A DNA stretch of 64,000 bases from Candidatus Hodarchaeota archaeon (GCA_016839815.1 JAEOTM010000187.1:1-64000), one strand, 5' to 3'; positions 1-10,050 are shown, counted from the stretch's first letter. Notes: generated by a model from the sequence alone, not told the origin. Program-made: numbers and translations.

Positions 1-1493
1 ATTGTCATTTCATTGTACTCCAATACATCCATAGCTGTAGGAGCACGAATTGCATCTCCAAACATAAGGACAGTACGAGGAGGCATCGCTCGTACGATAG
101 CACGCCATGCAGAGGGGTCTACTGGCCCTGTTAATGCGTTAATTATATCTTTAGGATCAGTTAATGAAAGGATAAAACGATTTGCGAGTTGTGATAATAT
201 TTCAGTGTCGATTTTTGATGGACGTTGATCCACCATAGCTAGTACTAGATTAAACTTTCGCATTTCTCTAGCCAATCTATCAAAAATCGTGAGATGAGAT
301 ATTTTTGGATCTAGAAACTTATGGGCTTCCTCAAGAAGAACCACCAGCCGAGGATACTCATTCATTTCAACCATTTCACTGTAATTTTTGTATAATCGTC
401 GAGAAATAATATTTGCCACAAAAATATATGCAAATGAGTCAGCTCCAAACTTTCCAAAATCAATTACAATATTTTGACCTGATTGAATATATTTGATGAT
501 ATTTTTTAAATTTCCTTCATCCGTACTAACTACAAATGACAAACGCTCGAGTCTCATTATTCGTCTACTTAACGCATTTAATGTTCCACGGGGAATATTA
601 GAAGGAGGAGGATCAGCTATTGCAGCTGTATTAATTCCCTCAATTAGTGACTGTTTACGAGACTTGGTTCTATTTATTTCATATATTGCATCAATCATGG
701 TTGGGGAAAGGTCCTGAAATGCTACAATTAGGTCTTCAGGTTCTATTTCGTTTTCACCAATAAGTAAATCTTCATCATGCTGTTTACTCGTTCCAGGGTC
801 TAGACTCAGTAATGTAACTCGTTCTTCAAAGAAGAACTTGAGACCAGGAGAGTTATCAGCCCGAGACCGCCATCCATACTCTGATTGCATGTCGAACACT
901 AAGACCTTTGACACGTCGGTTTTGATGATATTTCCAAGTATGATTTTGTTAAGAAAGGTTTTTCCAGAATGCGTTCTACCAAAAATTCCAAATGGTACTT
1001 CTACGAGTTTTTTGAAATCAATTGGTATCTCGAATCCTTCTACGCCTCGTAGAGTGCCAATAGACTCTGAATTTTCAGGTAAATCAGTTTGATAAACACG
1101 TTGAACATCTGATTCGTTAGCCAACCGACCTGTGGAGAAATAGGGGGGAAGAGTCTCGAATTCAGATGCTTTTCCAGTTTTTTGTTCTATCATTTGGACA
1201 CATTGCAATTCAGCAATACTGTAAAATGTACGTCCTTTAGAGGTATCGATAGTATTCATGGGTATAGTACTTCGCAATTTTTCGGCGTTTGCTAACATAG
1301 TAACAGCATTACTTGTTGGAAATTGTATGTCAGAAATTATGGAAAAAAAATCATATTTTTTCCCCTCAATAATTGCAGGAAATCCAATTTTCACTTCTTC
1401 ACTATCTGTCCGCAGTTTTAATTGTATTGATCCACTAACTGCACCCGAGATAACCTCACCAAGGTTAGTTCTTTTGTCAATTTCACGTGTCAA
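1..1493 (-). CDS. herA: HerA-like hexameric DNA translocase ATPase (C-terminus cut by window edge)
   Basis: Conceptual translation of the minus strand gives one open frame that runs off the left edge. HerA is a FtsK/VirB4-type ring ATPase that pumps DNA for end resection with NurA nuclease. Visible motifs are Walker A GRTHSGKT with Lys at about residue 178, and a hydrophobic Walker B strand ending LLEEAHKFL near residues 382-393. An N-terminal beta-rich region before the ATPase core fits the HerA HAS-barrel. I chose a TTG start at 1493 because a GAGG Shine-Dalgarno lies 8 nt upstream and an in-frame TAA lies just beyond; no ATG is available. The gene starts 25 bp after the nurA stop, so the two are co-transcribed. 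The last part of the C-terminal region lies outside the window. Identification is strong; the exact start is inferred. Confidence 0.85.
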   Translation of the reverse strand, partial: MTREIDKRTNLGEVISGAVSGSIQLKLRTDSEEVKIGFPAIIEGKKYDFFSIISDIQFPTSNAVTMLANAEKLRSTIPMNTIDTSKGRTFYSIAELQCVQMIEQKTGKASEFETLPPYFSTGRLANESDVQRVYQTDLPENSESIGTLRGVEGFEIPIDFKKLVEVPFGIFGRTHSGKTFLNKIILGNIIKTDVSKVLVFDMQSEYGWRSRADNSPGLKFFFEERVTLLSLDPGTSKQHDEDLLIGENEIEPEDLIVAFQDLSPTMIDAIYEINRTKSRKQSLIEGINTAAIADPPPSNIPRGTLNALSRRIMRLERLSFVVSTDEGNLKNIIKYIQSGQNIVIDFGKFGADSFAYIFVANIISRRLYKNYSEMVEMNEYPRLVVLLEEAHKFLDPKISHLTIFDRLAREMRKFNLVLAMVDQRPSKIDTEILSQLANRFILSLTDPKDIINALTGPVDPSAWRAIVRAMPPRTVLMFGDAIRAPTAMDVLEYNEMT

Positions 1494-1518
1494 ATTCAAT
1501 TCCTCAATATCTTAGCAA

Positions 1519-2562
1519 TCATCGTGTAGTATCATCTAGATACCGATGAAATGGGTCGCTTTCTACTTTTTCATGTGTAATTATATGTTGAAGTAGCTCG
1601 TCTTCCGTTAACCCAAGTTCCATTCCCGCTTCAACTAATTCATGATTGTACATATCTGGAACACGTCTGAGTAAGGCAGCAATTGTGTGAGCATCAACTA
1701 AGGGAAATGGATACCCAGGAAACGTATTTACTTGGGAATAATATGCAAGATGAGACATAATCGTCCCAATATCTTCATTTAATGGATTAAATACATCTAC
1801 TCTAAATGTCTTTACAGGTTTTTCGTGTAATTTTGCGAGGTAGGTCATGCCTATGGATGGAAATTTTTGTTTGGATTTTGGAATAGTAGGAATTTCCATG
1901 TACAACATTTTTTGATCATTTCGAGCAATTTCTCGCATAACAGCCTCATCAGTTAACTCAGAACCTAACCACCTAGTGATATTGCGCTTTGAAACTCCAA
2001 CAAGAATATTTCTGTTTTTCTTACAGGAGCTAATTATTTTTCTAATAGTATCTTCAAACTCTTTTATTTGAACGTAGGTAAGCGCTCCATCCATAACAAT
2101 CATAGTATCTATGTATTTACCTGATAAATCCTCCACCATCTTAAATTCAGACAGTGTGCGGAGTAATGAAAGCGTTTCATTGATTGGGGTCTTTCGGTGA
2201 AGAATTCTTTGAATTTCAAGATGTAATTTTTGAGTATCTTGATCATATTGAATGTTAGGAGTATCAGGTGCAATTAGTACTGCTTCATCCTTAGATCCTT
2301 GAGTTTCTATTTGGATAGGAGGATTAAGATCTTTGTCATACTTATAAACGACATAAGCTGAGCGAATAATTGCGATACGAGCATTTAAATCGGGATTATT
2401 CCAGATCCATCTACTAGAACCATCAATTGCAGCCATTTTAGGAGGAAAGGTCCCGTAATCAAATTTCTGTAAAGAAATCGGCTGTTCTCCTTCAACTTGT
2501 TTAATTGCTCTTCTTTGTGTCTTTTGGATCTGATTCAAGAAATTGCGAAACGATTCTTTCAA
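1519..2562 (-). CDS. nurA: NurA 5'-3' nuclease
   Basis: NurA is an RNase H-like nuclease that works on DNA ends inside the HerA translocase, giving 3' overhangs for recombination. The 347-residue length fits the archaeal family. The metal-binding first strand is visible as AAIDGSSRW near residue 45. A second acidic strand, TMIVMDGAL, lies near residue 155, and a C-terminal segment YPFPLVDAHTIAALL resembles the late NurA motif containing Asp and His. It is the first gene of a nurA-herA pair. In many thermophilic archaea mre11 and rad50 are adjacent; they are not seen on the nurA side here. A TATA-like box lies about 80 bp upstream of the ATG. Confidence 0.85.
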   Translation of the reverse strand: MKESFRNFLNQIQKTQRRAIKQVEGEQPISLQKFDYGTFPPKMAAIDGSSRWIWNNPDLNARIAIIRSAYVVYKYDKDLNPPIQIETQGSKDEAVLIAPDTPNIQYDQDTQKLHLEIQRILHRKTPINETLSLLRTLSEFKMVEDLSGKYIDTMIVMDGALTYVQIKEFEDTIRKIISSCKKNRNILVGVSKRNITRWLGSELTDEAVMREIARNDQKMLYMEIPTIPKSKQKFPSIGMTYLAKLHEKPVKTFRVDVFNPLNEDIGTIMSHLAYYSQVNTFPGYPFPLVDAHTIAALLRRVPDMYNHELVEAGMELGLTEDELLQHIITHEKVESDPFHRYLDDTTR

Positions 2563-2638
2563 TACATGCTACTCCTAACCCGATTTAAACCGACCTACTA
2601 ATAGATCAGCTGTGATCGAGCTTAATTCATAAATTGTT

Positions 2639-2646
2639 CTTATAAA
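2639..2646 (-). promoter_or_regulatory. TATA-like box for nurA-herA
   Basis: On the minus strand the sequence reads TTTATAAG, close to the archaeal TATA consensus. A start site about 25 bp downstream would give a leader of roughly 50 nt before the nurA ATG at 2562. This is by inspection only. Confidence 0.35.
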
Positions 2647-2948
2647 TCATTTAGTATACCATAATAAAAGTATTTGACAGAACGTTACTGGAGATGATGC
2701 GATAATCTCACTTGAATGAAGTTACATGCTTATGAAAATAGATGTGGTAATAAAACTAAACAATAATAGTAGATTTGGGGAGAATTACTGCGAATTCTAA
2801 TGGAAGAGTCGAAATGGGGAGTATTTGATCCTTATGTTAGACAAAATGTCTCTAACTATACAGTTGATACAGAATCTCCAAAAAAGCTTTTGATTTAGTA
2901 TCTAATTAGATGAATTGAGCTACTTCTTAATTTCTGGAGCAACTATTA
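2647..2948. other. Intergenic region between divergent nurA and the PLP decarboxylase gene
   Basis: This stretch must hold the promoter of the plus-strand decarboxylase gene. No RNA gene or repeat is visible. A 32-codon plus-strand frame at 2800-2898 (ATG to TAG, beginning MEESKWGVFDPY) has plausible amino-acid composition but no Shine-Dalgarno at a usable distance and no recognised homology, so I do not call it as a gene. Confidence 0.5.
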
Positions 2949-4121
2949 GTGGTACAACCTCAATCAGCAATTGTGAAAAACTTCAGCTTACAATCGGAAT
3001 TAACCAAGGACCATTCATATACTAACGGACAAATTCTTAGTTCTATGAACTGTCAGGCCGAAGAAAGTGCAAGAAACGTTTTCATAGACAATCTTGAAAG
3101 TAATCTTGGAGATCCAGCGTTATTTCCAGGCACGGTGAATATTGAAGCTCATGTGGTAAGAATATTAGGTCAATTATTTGATCTACCAGAAACAGGAACA
3201 GGATTGGTTTTAACGGGAGGTTCCGAGGCTAATATCACCGCACTATGGGCAATTCGAAATAACATGAAGAAAGAACTGGATCTTCCCACATCAAAACCTA
3301 TGGAGCTTATAGCCCCAGAATCAGCCCATATCTCGATTGATAAGGCAGCAGATTTACTTGATCTGAAACTAATTTCCATTCCAGTGACAGATAGCTATCA
3401 ACTGGATATTAAAAAAGCTGAAGAAGCCATTAGCTCCCAAACAATAGGTATTGTTGGTGTAGCTGGTACAACCGCATTTGGAACTATCGATCCATTAAAT
3501 GAAGTAAATGAGCTCTGTCTCGAAAATAACTTACCTCTTCATATTGACGCAGCGTTTGGTGGAATGGTTTTTCCTTTTCTGGCAAATTCGGAAGATTATA
3601 ACCTCTCCTTTAAGCTAAAATCACTTGTTTCTCTGACTGTTGATATCCATAAGATGGGCCGTGTCAGTATTCCAGGTGGAGGATTGCTTTGGAGGGATAT
3701 ATCCTATTCTAAAGCAATCGAGTTTACCCTCCCATATCTTGCAGGAAAACCAAGGCAAAATACACTGACTGGAACCCGTTCAGGAGCTTCATCCATTGCT
3801 TTTGCCCACCTATGGGAAAAGAAGGGAAGAATAGGATTTCAGAACGAAGTGAACAGATGTGTTCACAATACAAAATTACTGGCGGATGAATTAAAATCAC
3901 GTGGCTTCCTAATCCCTATTGATCCAATTATAAACATTTTAGGGGTACAGATCCCGAAATCACTTATAATTAGTCAGGTAGAGTTTCATCAAACTCTTTG
4001 GGAGTATGGTTGGACTACATCCCTTGTGAATGGATCCTTAAGATTTGTTATTATGCCTGCTACTACTCGTGATCATCTCATAAATCTCTTAAAAATTATT
4101 GATCAAATAATAAGCAAATAA
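2949..4121 (+). CDS. mfnA: PLP-dependent group II decarboxylase, MfnA-like (tyrosine/aspartate decarboxylase)
   Basis: The 390-residue protein has the fold-type I PLP decarboxylase pattern. The internal aldimine lysine is K235 in VDIHKMGR, the PLP pyridine-binding aspartate is D200 in HIDAAFGG, and a phosphate-binding GGSEANITALWAIR segment lies near residue 95. The later GTRSGASSIAFAHLW stretch is typical of archaeal MfnA. MfnA enzymes decarboxylate L-tyrosine (methanofuran synthesis) or L-aspartate (beta-alanine for coenzyme A). In a non-methanogen the beta-alanine role is the more likely, but the substrate cannot be read from sequence. The start is GTG at 2949. It is the first gene of a loose plus-strand series and has its own upstream intergenic region. 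Confidence 0.85.
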   Translation: MVQPQSAIVKNFSLQSELTKDHSYTNGQILSSMNCQAEESARNVFIDNLESNLGDPALFPGTVNIEAHVVRILGQLFDLPETGTGLVLTGGSEANITALWAIRNNMKKELDLPTSKPMELIAPESAHISIDKAADLLDLKLISIPVTDSYQLDIKKAEEAISSQTIGIVGVAGTTAFGTIDPLNEVNELCLENNLPLHIDAAFGGMVFPFLANSEDYNLSFKLKSLVSLTVDIHKMGRVSIPGGGLLWRDISYSKAIEFTLPYLAGKPRQNTLTGTRSGASSIAFAHLWEKKGRIGFQNEVNRCVHNTKLLADELKSRGFLIPIDPIINILGVQIPKSLIISQVEFHQTLWEYGWTTSLVNGSLRFVIMPATTRDHLINLLKIIDQIISK

Positions 4122-4263
4122 GGGTAACGTGAAGGGTATTTGTGTTGGAAAATGCCTTCTACAAATAAGTAGAACCTCAAGGAATCGAAAAGCTATTTGA
4201 AGATAGTAACGCAAATTAAGCAAATACCTAAATTCTACAACCGATTTGCGAAATTGACAAAGG

Positions 4264-5469
4264 ATGGTAGCCTTAGATTCACGAAAAAGAATGGAGAGAG
4301 AGTTTAAAAAAGGGAAGATGCCACTAGCTATTGATAAAACAGTGTACAAACGTTTTTCTGAGCGTGATATGATCTTTGCCCGGGTAATGTGGGATGAAAC
4401 ATATTCAGGCTACCGACGCGCGATCAATGAAAAAGAGGGTGCAAAAGTAGGGATGAAAGGTTATAGTCGGCAAGGTTATGCAGCAATGAATGCTGCATGG
4501 ATGGTACATGACACCTTTCGTCAAGCATTCTCATGGGAGAATCCTAAGCAACCTGTATCATCATTAACTCAATCTACAACGAAATTAAAGAAATTTGAAT
4601 CAGAGGATTTGGAAAAGAATTCGAAAATTGTCAAACGGATTGGGAACGTATTTGGGGCATGTGAAGTTGGAATAACTGAACTAGATCCAGATTATCCATA
4701 TTTGTATACTCACGATAGGCAAAATAATCCTATTGATTTTCCTGAGGGAGTAAAATATGCCATCGTAATGCTTATCCAGATGGACTATCATGCATTGAAA
4801 ACTTCCCCAGGTTTACCTGCAAGTATCACAACGGGGAATGGATACTCCCGTATGGCGTTTGCAATTGCTAGTATGGCTGATTTTTTGAGGAATCTTGGTT
4901 ATAAAGCAATCCCTGCAGGAAATGATACTGGTCTCTCTGTTCCCTTAGCTATCCAAGCAGGATTAGGACAAGTGGGAAGAAATGGATTAATTATTAACCC
5001 TAAGTACGGACAGGCTGTTCGAATTTGTAAGGTTTATACGGACTTCCCGTTGAAAATCGATCATCCTATAAATTTTGGAGTCCATCAATTCTGTCGTGTG
5101 TGTAAGAAGTGTGCACATTACTGTCCAAGTCAAAGTATCCCCTATGAAGATGATCCAACTTGGAAAAGCCAATGGAACTCTGTATCAAACAATGATGGCT
5201 CCTATAAGTATTATGTTAATGTTGAAACTTGCTATGAATTCTGGGTCAAGAATTCAACAGACTGTTCAAACTGCATGCGAGTTTGTCCATTTACCAAACC
5301 CCCTGGGTTTGCACATGATTTAGCCCGATTTTTTATTAAGTACTTTCCATTCTTGGATCCATTATGGTTGAAACTAGACAATTTAATGAGTTATTTTCCC
5401 TGGTGGCAGTATGGGAAAAAGATGGATACCGAGAAGTTTTGGAAGGGAAAAAAATACCTTGGGAAATGA
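4264..5469 (+). CDS. Reductive dehalogenase-like corrinoid/iron-sulfur protein
   Basis: The C-terminal half matches the RdhA/QueG superfamily: GLGQVGRNGLIINPKYG, then a TDFPL..D.PINFG stretch, then two [4Fe-4S] motifs. The first cluster is C277, C280, C283, C287 followed by P. The second is C323, C334, C337, C341 followed by PF. This order, with the tryptophan-containing CYEFW start of the second cluster, is typical of RdhA rather than QueG. RdhA enzymes use cobalamin to remove halogen from organohalides. The protein begins directly with charged residues; no twin-arginine signal, membrane helix or RdhB-like anchor gene is present, so it is probably cytosolic. No NAD/flavin reductase domain is fused, so it needs a separate electron donor. 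A non-dehalogenating corrinoid role is also possible. Confidence 0.75.
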   Translation: MVALDSRKRMEREFKKGKMPLAIDKTVYKRFSERDMIFARVMWDETYSGYRRAINEKEGAKVGMKGYSRQGYAAMNAAWMVHDTFRQAFSWENPKQPVSSLTQSTTKLKKFESEDLEKNSKIVKRIGNVFGACEVGITELDPDYPYLYTHDRQNNPIDFPEGVKYAIVMLIQMDYHALKTSPGLPASITTGNGYSRMAFAIASMADFLRNLGYKAIPAGNDTGLSVPLAIQAGLGQVGRNGLIINPKYGQAVRICKVYTDFPLKIDHPINFGVHQFCRVCKKCAHYCPSQSIPYEDDPTWKSQWNSVSNNDGSYKYYVNVETCYEFWVKNSTDCSNCMRVCPFTKPPGFAHDLARFFIKYFPFLDPLWLKLDNLMSYFPWWQYGKKMDTEKFWKGKKYLGK

Positions 5470-5494
5470 TTATACCAATAAAGGTTAGAATAAA

Positions 5495-6484
5495 ATGAAA
5501 ATACTATTTTGTCACCGTGTATCCCCTGTATTGAGAGAACATTATCGATCATCATTACCAGAGAAGATTGAGCTAATATTTCCAGATGATTTATCTGATC
5601 CTAGCTTATTACGTAATTCTCCTGAAATCGACATAGCAGTTGGATATAAATTTTCAAAAGAGTTCCTAGATAGTGCAAAAAAACTTAGACACATACAGGT
5701 GCCATGGACAGGTGCAGAGACTCTAGATTTTGAATTACTCAAGCAATATCCAAAGATAACTGTATCTAATTCTCATTCCAACAGTTTAGCTATTGCTGAA
5801 CATGCTGTTGCCCTCTTTTTATCAGCTGCGAAGAAGATAGTTTACAGGGATGCAGCTATGCGCAACAATGATTGGTCAACTCGTTATAATGACGTAACCT
5901 CTCATTGGTTAGCAGGGAAAACTCTCGGAGTCATTGGATATGGGGCCATTGGCAGTAAGGTTGCTCGTATGATGAAACGAGGATTTGAGATGCAGGTTTA
6001 TGGGATCAAGAGAAATCCCACCTCTGTTTTGCCTGAAGATGTTGCCTTCATGGGAACACTCGAAGACATAGATTATGTATTAACAAATTCTGATTACATT
6101 TTAATTGCATTACCCCTAACCCCTGAAACAAAAGGATTGATACAAGAAAGAGAATTGACACTCCTGAAACCAAATGTTGTACTAGTGAATATTGGAAGGG
6201 GAGAAGTTATCAACGAACAACACTTGTATGAATTTATTAAGAAATCTAAATTAGCAGCTGTAGGGTTGGATGTTTGGTATAATTATCCGAAAGATCGGAA
6301 AAAACCTACGGTACAACAAAACTATCTTTTTGAAGAACTCCCGTATCTAGTAATGAGTCCACATTCTGCCTTTAAGGTAGAATCACGGGAAATACCATTT
6401 GCTGAGGATATTATTAGCAATTTGAATGCAATCTACAATCAGGAAGAACCGCAAAACCAAATAAACTTAACAAATGAGTACTAA
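5495..6484 (+). CDS. D-isomer-specific 2-hydroxyacid dehydrogenase family protein
   Basis: The 329-residue protein has the family's Rossmann domain: GKTLGVIGYGAIGSKVARMM binds NAD(P), followed by the LTPETKG and VLVNIGRGEVI motifs. Catalytic Arg is R235 and catalytic His is H290 in MSPHSAFK. The usual catalytic Glu of the DVFxxEP motif is missing: the equivalent segment is DVWYNYP (259-265), with Tyr264 at the Glu position. DVWY-YP variants occur in a branch of this family, so activity may persist with altered chemistry. It starts 25 bp after the Rdh-like gene and may share its transcript. The substrate is unknown. Confidence 0.8.
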   Translation: MKILFCHRVSPVLREHYRSSLPEKIELIFPDDLSDPSLLRNSPEIDIAVGYKFSKEFLDSAKKLRHIQVPWTGAETLDFELLKQYPKITVSNSHSNSLAIAEHAVALFLSAAKKIVYRDAAMRNNDWSTRYNDVTSHWLAGKTLGVIGYGAIGSKVARMMKRGFEMQVYGIKRNPTSVLPEDVAFMGTLEDIDYVLTNSDYILIALPLTPETKGLIQERELTLLKPNVVLVNIGRGEVINEQHLYEFIKKSKLAAVGLDVWYNYPKDRKKPTVQQNYLFEELPYLVMSPHSAFKVESREIPFAEDIISNLNAIYNQEEPQNQINLTNEY

Positions 6485-6539
6485 CAAATAAGATGTTTAA
6501 CAGAAAAGAAAGAGAAAGTAGAAGGTGTGTTAAAACTTT

Positions 6540-7679
6540 TTAGATAGTTAAATTCTTTTCTGTTGTACCATCAAAGATGTGTATACGACTCATATCAAAA
6601 ACCAGCTCGACAGTAGTATCGACTCGGGCTTTTGTTCCAGTATTCACACGTGCATGGAAGTCAATTGTATCAGCTTCGACTGCTAGAAATATATCTGATC
6701 CATAATTTTCTCTAACCATTACTTTTACCGAGACAGTATTAGCAGGACTTGGGTTAAGATCGAATTCTCTATCTTCAATATCCTCTGGTCGAATACCCAA
6801 GATTAAATTATCAGGATCGGTTGTATTTTTCAAAACTTTTGTAATTATTGCTTCAGGTAACTCTAGATTAAATGCAGATGTCACAAATTTGCCTCCATCG
6901 AGTCTTCCCTGAATGAAGTTCATTGAAGGAGATCCAATAAATCCTGCAACAAATTTGTTAACTGGTTTATCATATACATCCTCTGGTGTTCCGATTTGCT
7001 GAAAGATTCCATCATTCATACACGCAATTCGATCACCTAAGGTCATGGCTTCAGCTTGATCATGGGTTACATAAATAGTGGTAACTCCAAGCTCGATCTG
7101 TAATCGCTTCAGTTCTGTTCGCATATGAGCCCGTAATTTTGCGTCAAGATTGGATAGGGGTTCATCCATTAAGAAAACCTTGGGTTCACGGACTATAGCT
7201 CTTCCCATGGCAACTCTCTGTTGTTGTCCTCCAGAAAGTTCTTTGGGCTTTCGCTCCAATAGATCAGGAATTTTTAAAATTTCTGCTGCTCTTTGAACTT
7301 TATCCTCAATCTCTTCTGCCTGTAATTTACGAGGAACTGCTTTAGGATCATCTTTATCCGCAAGAATCTTTCGTGCTTTCAATCCAAAACCAATATTATC
7401 CCGGACGTTCATGTGTGGATAAAGAGCATAATTTTGAAAGACCATGGCGATATCCCGATCCTTAGCCGGAACGGTGTTTACCACGTTCTCATCTATATAG
7501 ACTATTCCAGAGGTTACTTCCTCTAATCCAGCAACACATCGCATCGCTGTACTTTTTCCACAACCACTTGGTCCCACAAAGACAACCAATTCTTTATCAG
7601 CGATATCTATGTTGATATTATCTAATACTACTTTTTCACCAAATTGTTTTACTACATTTTTCATTTTTACTTGTGCCAT
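6540..7679 (-). CDS. Sugar ABC transporter ATP-binding protein (MalK/MsmK/UgpC type)
   Basis: This is the nucleotide-binding subunit of a CUT1-type carbohydrate importer. All motifs are intact: Walker [10 protein letters not shown] at residues 36-44, Q-loop [13 protein letters not shown], signature [15 protein letters not shown], Walker [13 protein letters not shown] and the H-loop VTHDQAEAM. Residues from about 240 onward form the C-terminal OB/TOBE region typical of MalK-like proteins (380 residues is the usual size). A GAAGGTGG Shine-Dalgarno precedes the ATG. It is the last gene of the operon binding protein - permease - permease - ATPase, 18 bp after the second permease, so it very probably energises that importer. 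Confidence 0.95.
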   Translation of the reverse strand: MAQVKMKNVVKQFGEKVVLDNINIDIADKELVVFVGPSGCGKSTAMRCVAGLEEVTSGIVYIDENVVNTVPAKDRDIAMVFQNYALYPHMNVRDNIGFGLKARKILADKDDPKAVPRKLQAEEIEDKVQRAAEILKIPDLLERKPKELSGGQQQRVAMGRAIVREPKVFLMDEPLSNLDAKLRAHMRTELKRLQIELGVTTIYVTHDQAEAMTLGDRIACMNDGIFQQIGTPEDVYDKPVNKFVAGFIGSPSMNFIQGRLDGGKFVTSAFNLELPEAIITKVLKNTTDPDNLILGIRPEDIEDREFDLNPSPANTVSVKVMVRENYGSDIFLAVEADTIDFHARVNTGTKARVDTTVELVFDMSRIHIFDGTTEKNLTI

Positions 7680-7697
7680 AGAACCACCTTCTACTTT

Positions 7698-10046
7698 TTA
7701 TCCTTTCAATCCTTCTACAGACACACCTCGTTTGATGTAATCTTGTGCTAAAAATAAAATTATAAAAATAGGTATAACGATAATGGTAGCTAATGCTAAA
7801 ATGACCCCCACCTGCTCCTCAAGATGTGAATTAATATTGTACATTCCCAATGGCAGTGTACGTAATGATAAATACTCAGGACTAGCTTCTAGGAGTAATA
7901 AAGGCCACATAAACGAATTCCAATTCCCAATTATATTTATGATGAACATCACAGATAGAACAGGGATAGATAGTGGAAGAACAATTTTCCGAAATATTTG
8001 GAATTCAGAATAACCATCAATACGCGCTGCATCAAGATAATCATCAGGGATTCCTCGCATAAATTCCGTACATAAGAATATACTGAAAGGTTGGATTAAG
8101 AAGGGTAGAATTACTCCTAAAAGCGATCCTGGATGAGGACCTAGTCCTATCCTATCGAGCTCTAAGTATAAGGGTATTACTTGTACGTACGGTGGTACCA
8201 TTTGGATCGCGATCGTTAAAGTAAATAATAACCGTCTACCTACAAATTCTCTCTTTGCTAATACATATCCTGCCATCGCTGAAAATATTACAAGAAATAC
8301 AGTGACTACACCAGCAGCTATGACAGAATTAAATAACCATGTAACAACTCGATATTCCAGGTTAGCATATGTGGGCTGGTAAACTCCAAAAATCTGTGCG
8401 TAATTACGAGTTGTGAATGGATCAGGAAGCAATCCTTGCGATTGAAAATCGACTGTATTTTGTAAGTTCATTTGGATACTATTCTTTATCATCCAAACAA
8501 ATGGTACTATCATTATTATTGCAATAACAACTGCTAAAGCGTTTATGATAAGTGTTGAGGTTATGATTCTTGGACTTCGCCCTTTTCTGATCTGTAATAT
8601 ACCCCAATATATTGCTAAAAGGATAATTCCTCCTACCATAGCCATTAAGAACAGAGGTATAAGTGGAAAGAGAACTTTTAGTAGTGGATCCTTCTTCCAG
8701 TTTAAAGCATAGGGATCTCCGTATAAATCTATGAATGTATTGGGATCCAGATAGAGTGTAATGAATGCGGTCACTCCAGTGATGATAGTCAATGTAATGT
8801 AACTTCTGTACTGGACAACTCGAGTTTCACCTACTCTATATCTTTTATTGGAATCACTGGAATCAAGGACATAGAGCATCAACATGTACAGGATAAGAAT
8901 AACGAAATATGTGAATAATGTTAATATCATAGTAGGCTGAATTACTCCGATTATAGAATTATCCGAGATCTGAACAGGAAGTATCCCCCTGAAAATTTCA
9001 CGTGAAGCGTCTAGAAACACGTCAAAAGTATCTCGAAGAATAATGAGTGCATAATCAAAGAATGCAAAGGGTTCAAAGAAAATTATTACTAGCAGCCATG
9101 GAAAATTGATCACAACAAATACAGATTGACTGATTACACCTTGTATAATAATTGCATCTAATAGCGGTATTGAAAAGATAATTAGTAGAATAAGTAGTAA
9201 GAGTTTTACAGGAGAGAAAATTTCTCGTAATTTCTCTGTAAACACCTCTGAAACATCAGATTGGGTTACACTCGCATAAATTATAATCCAAAGTATTAAA
9301 ATGCCTATAAGTCCCACTATAAGAGCCACCATAATTAATGTGGGTTCTAGGTTAACCATTGTAGCAATTACATTAGTAAAATTAGAATCTATAACTGAAA
9401 TGAGAAGTATGAGAAGTGAGAATGCTAGAAGGATAGTTTTCTTCCATGGAAGTATCTCAAGAAGGGTTGTACCTTTTCTTGTGATGAGCTCTTCTTGGAT
9501 TTCAGTATATAGCCAGTAAATAAGGATTGGTATTAATAATCCAGCTCCCAACCATGTAAAATCAGTTGGGAATGGGATGAGTAAGAGAATGACAGCTAGT
9601 AATTTAGGGGTTAAATCAGATCTAATGGAAAAAGATTTGATATAGAAAAATGCTCTTACAATTAAGTAAATAATGATAAGAGGTGTTACTAAATAAATTC
9701 CTGCTAAAACATACCCCGTTTGACGAAATACAGCAAAGTCAAGAAGAAGCAGATTGTCGAAGTAAAAATCATACATCTCTTGCAGGAAGAGAATAAACCT
9801 TTCTATGCCAAGATTGGCGAGTTGAAATAGATTAGTTGTTATTGCGTCACCAATAGTTCGAAGTGCTGTTGTCCAATTATTAATTGAAGTTTCAAGGAGC
9901 TTATAAGAGTCATCCCGACTACTTGGGGAAATTGTAAGTCCTAAAGTGATAAGAAATAAGGAAGTAAGTATGGTTTTCCTATGTGACTCTAAAGTAACTA
10001 ACAATCTTGAGGGGGAATTTTGAGTTTCTTCTGTTCGTTCTTCCAT
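7698..10046 (-). CDS. Sugar ABC transporter permease (MalG type) with large N-terminal membrane extension
   Basis: The last 290 or so residues form a complete MalG-like permease: six helices and an EAA loop DYLDAARIDGYSEFQIF near residue 665 that docks on the ATPase. MalG-type subunits are normally about 280 residues, but this one has 782. The first 490 residues contain roughly ten further hydrophobic helices with no motif I recognise. They are too hydrophobic for a soluble fusion partner and look like an added membrane module. A GGAGGATAA Shine-Dalgarno precedes the ATG and the gene starts 4 bp after the other permease. Role of the permease core: high confidence. Role of the extension: unknown. 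Confidence 0.85.
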   Translation of the reverse strand: MEERTEETQNSPSRLLVTLESHRKTILTSLFLITLGLTISPSSRDDSYKLLETSINNWTTALRTIGDAITTNLFQLANLGIERFILFLQEMYDFYFDNLLLLDFAVFRQTGYVLAGIYLVTPLIIIYLIVRAFFYIKSFSIRSDLTPKLLAVILLLIPFPTDFTWLGAGLLIPILIYWLYTEIQEELITRKGTTLLEILPWKKTILLAFSLLILLISVIDSNFTNVIATMVNLEPTLIMVALIVGLIGILILWIIIYASVTQSDVSEVFTEKLREIFSPVKLLLLILLIIFSIPLLDAIIIQGVISQSVFVVINFPWLLVIIFFEPFAFFDYALIILRDTFDVFLDASREIFRGILPVQISDNSIIGVIQPTMILTLFTYFVILILYMLMLYVLDSSDSNKRYRVGETRVVQYRSYITLTIITGVTAFITLYLDPNTFIDLYGDPYALNWKKDPLLKVLFPLIPLFLMAMVGGIILLAIYWGILQIRKGRSPRIITSTLIINALAVVIAIIMIVPFVWMIKNSIQMNLQNTVDFQSQGLLPDPFTTRNYAQIFGVYQPTYANLEYRVVTWLFNSVIAAGVVTVFLVIFSAMAGYVLAKREFVGRRLLFTLTIAIQMVPPYVQVIPLYLELDRIGLGPHPGSLLGVILPFLIQPFSIFLCTEFMRGIPDDYLDAARIDGYSEFQIFRKIVLPLSIPVLSVMFIINIIGNWNSFMWPLLLLEASPEYLSLRTLPLGMYNINSHLEEQVGVILALATIIVIPIFIILFLAQDYIKRGVSVEGLKG

Positions 10047-10050
10047 ACGA

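Noticed and set aside
13..1515. Several plus-strand open frames of 70-85 codons across this region
   Set aside because: They lie antisense to the continuous HerA frame, show no family motifs and have shadow-like composition.
2800..2898. A 32-codon ATG frame upstream of the PLP decarboxylase gene
   Set aside because: Composition is protein-like but there is no Shine-Dalgarno at a usable distance and no known family.
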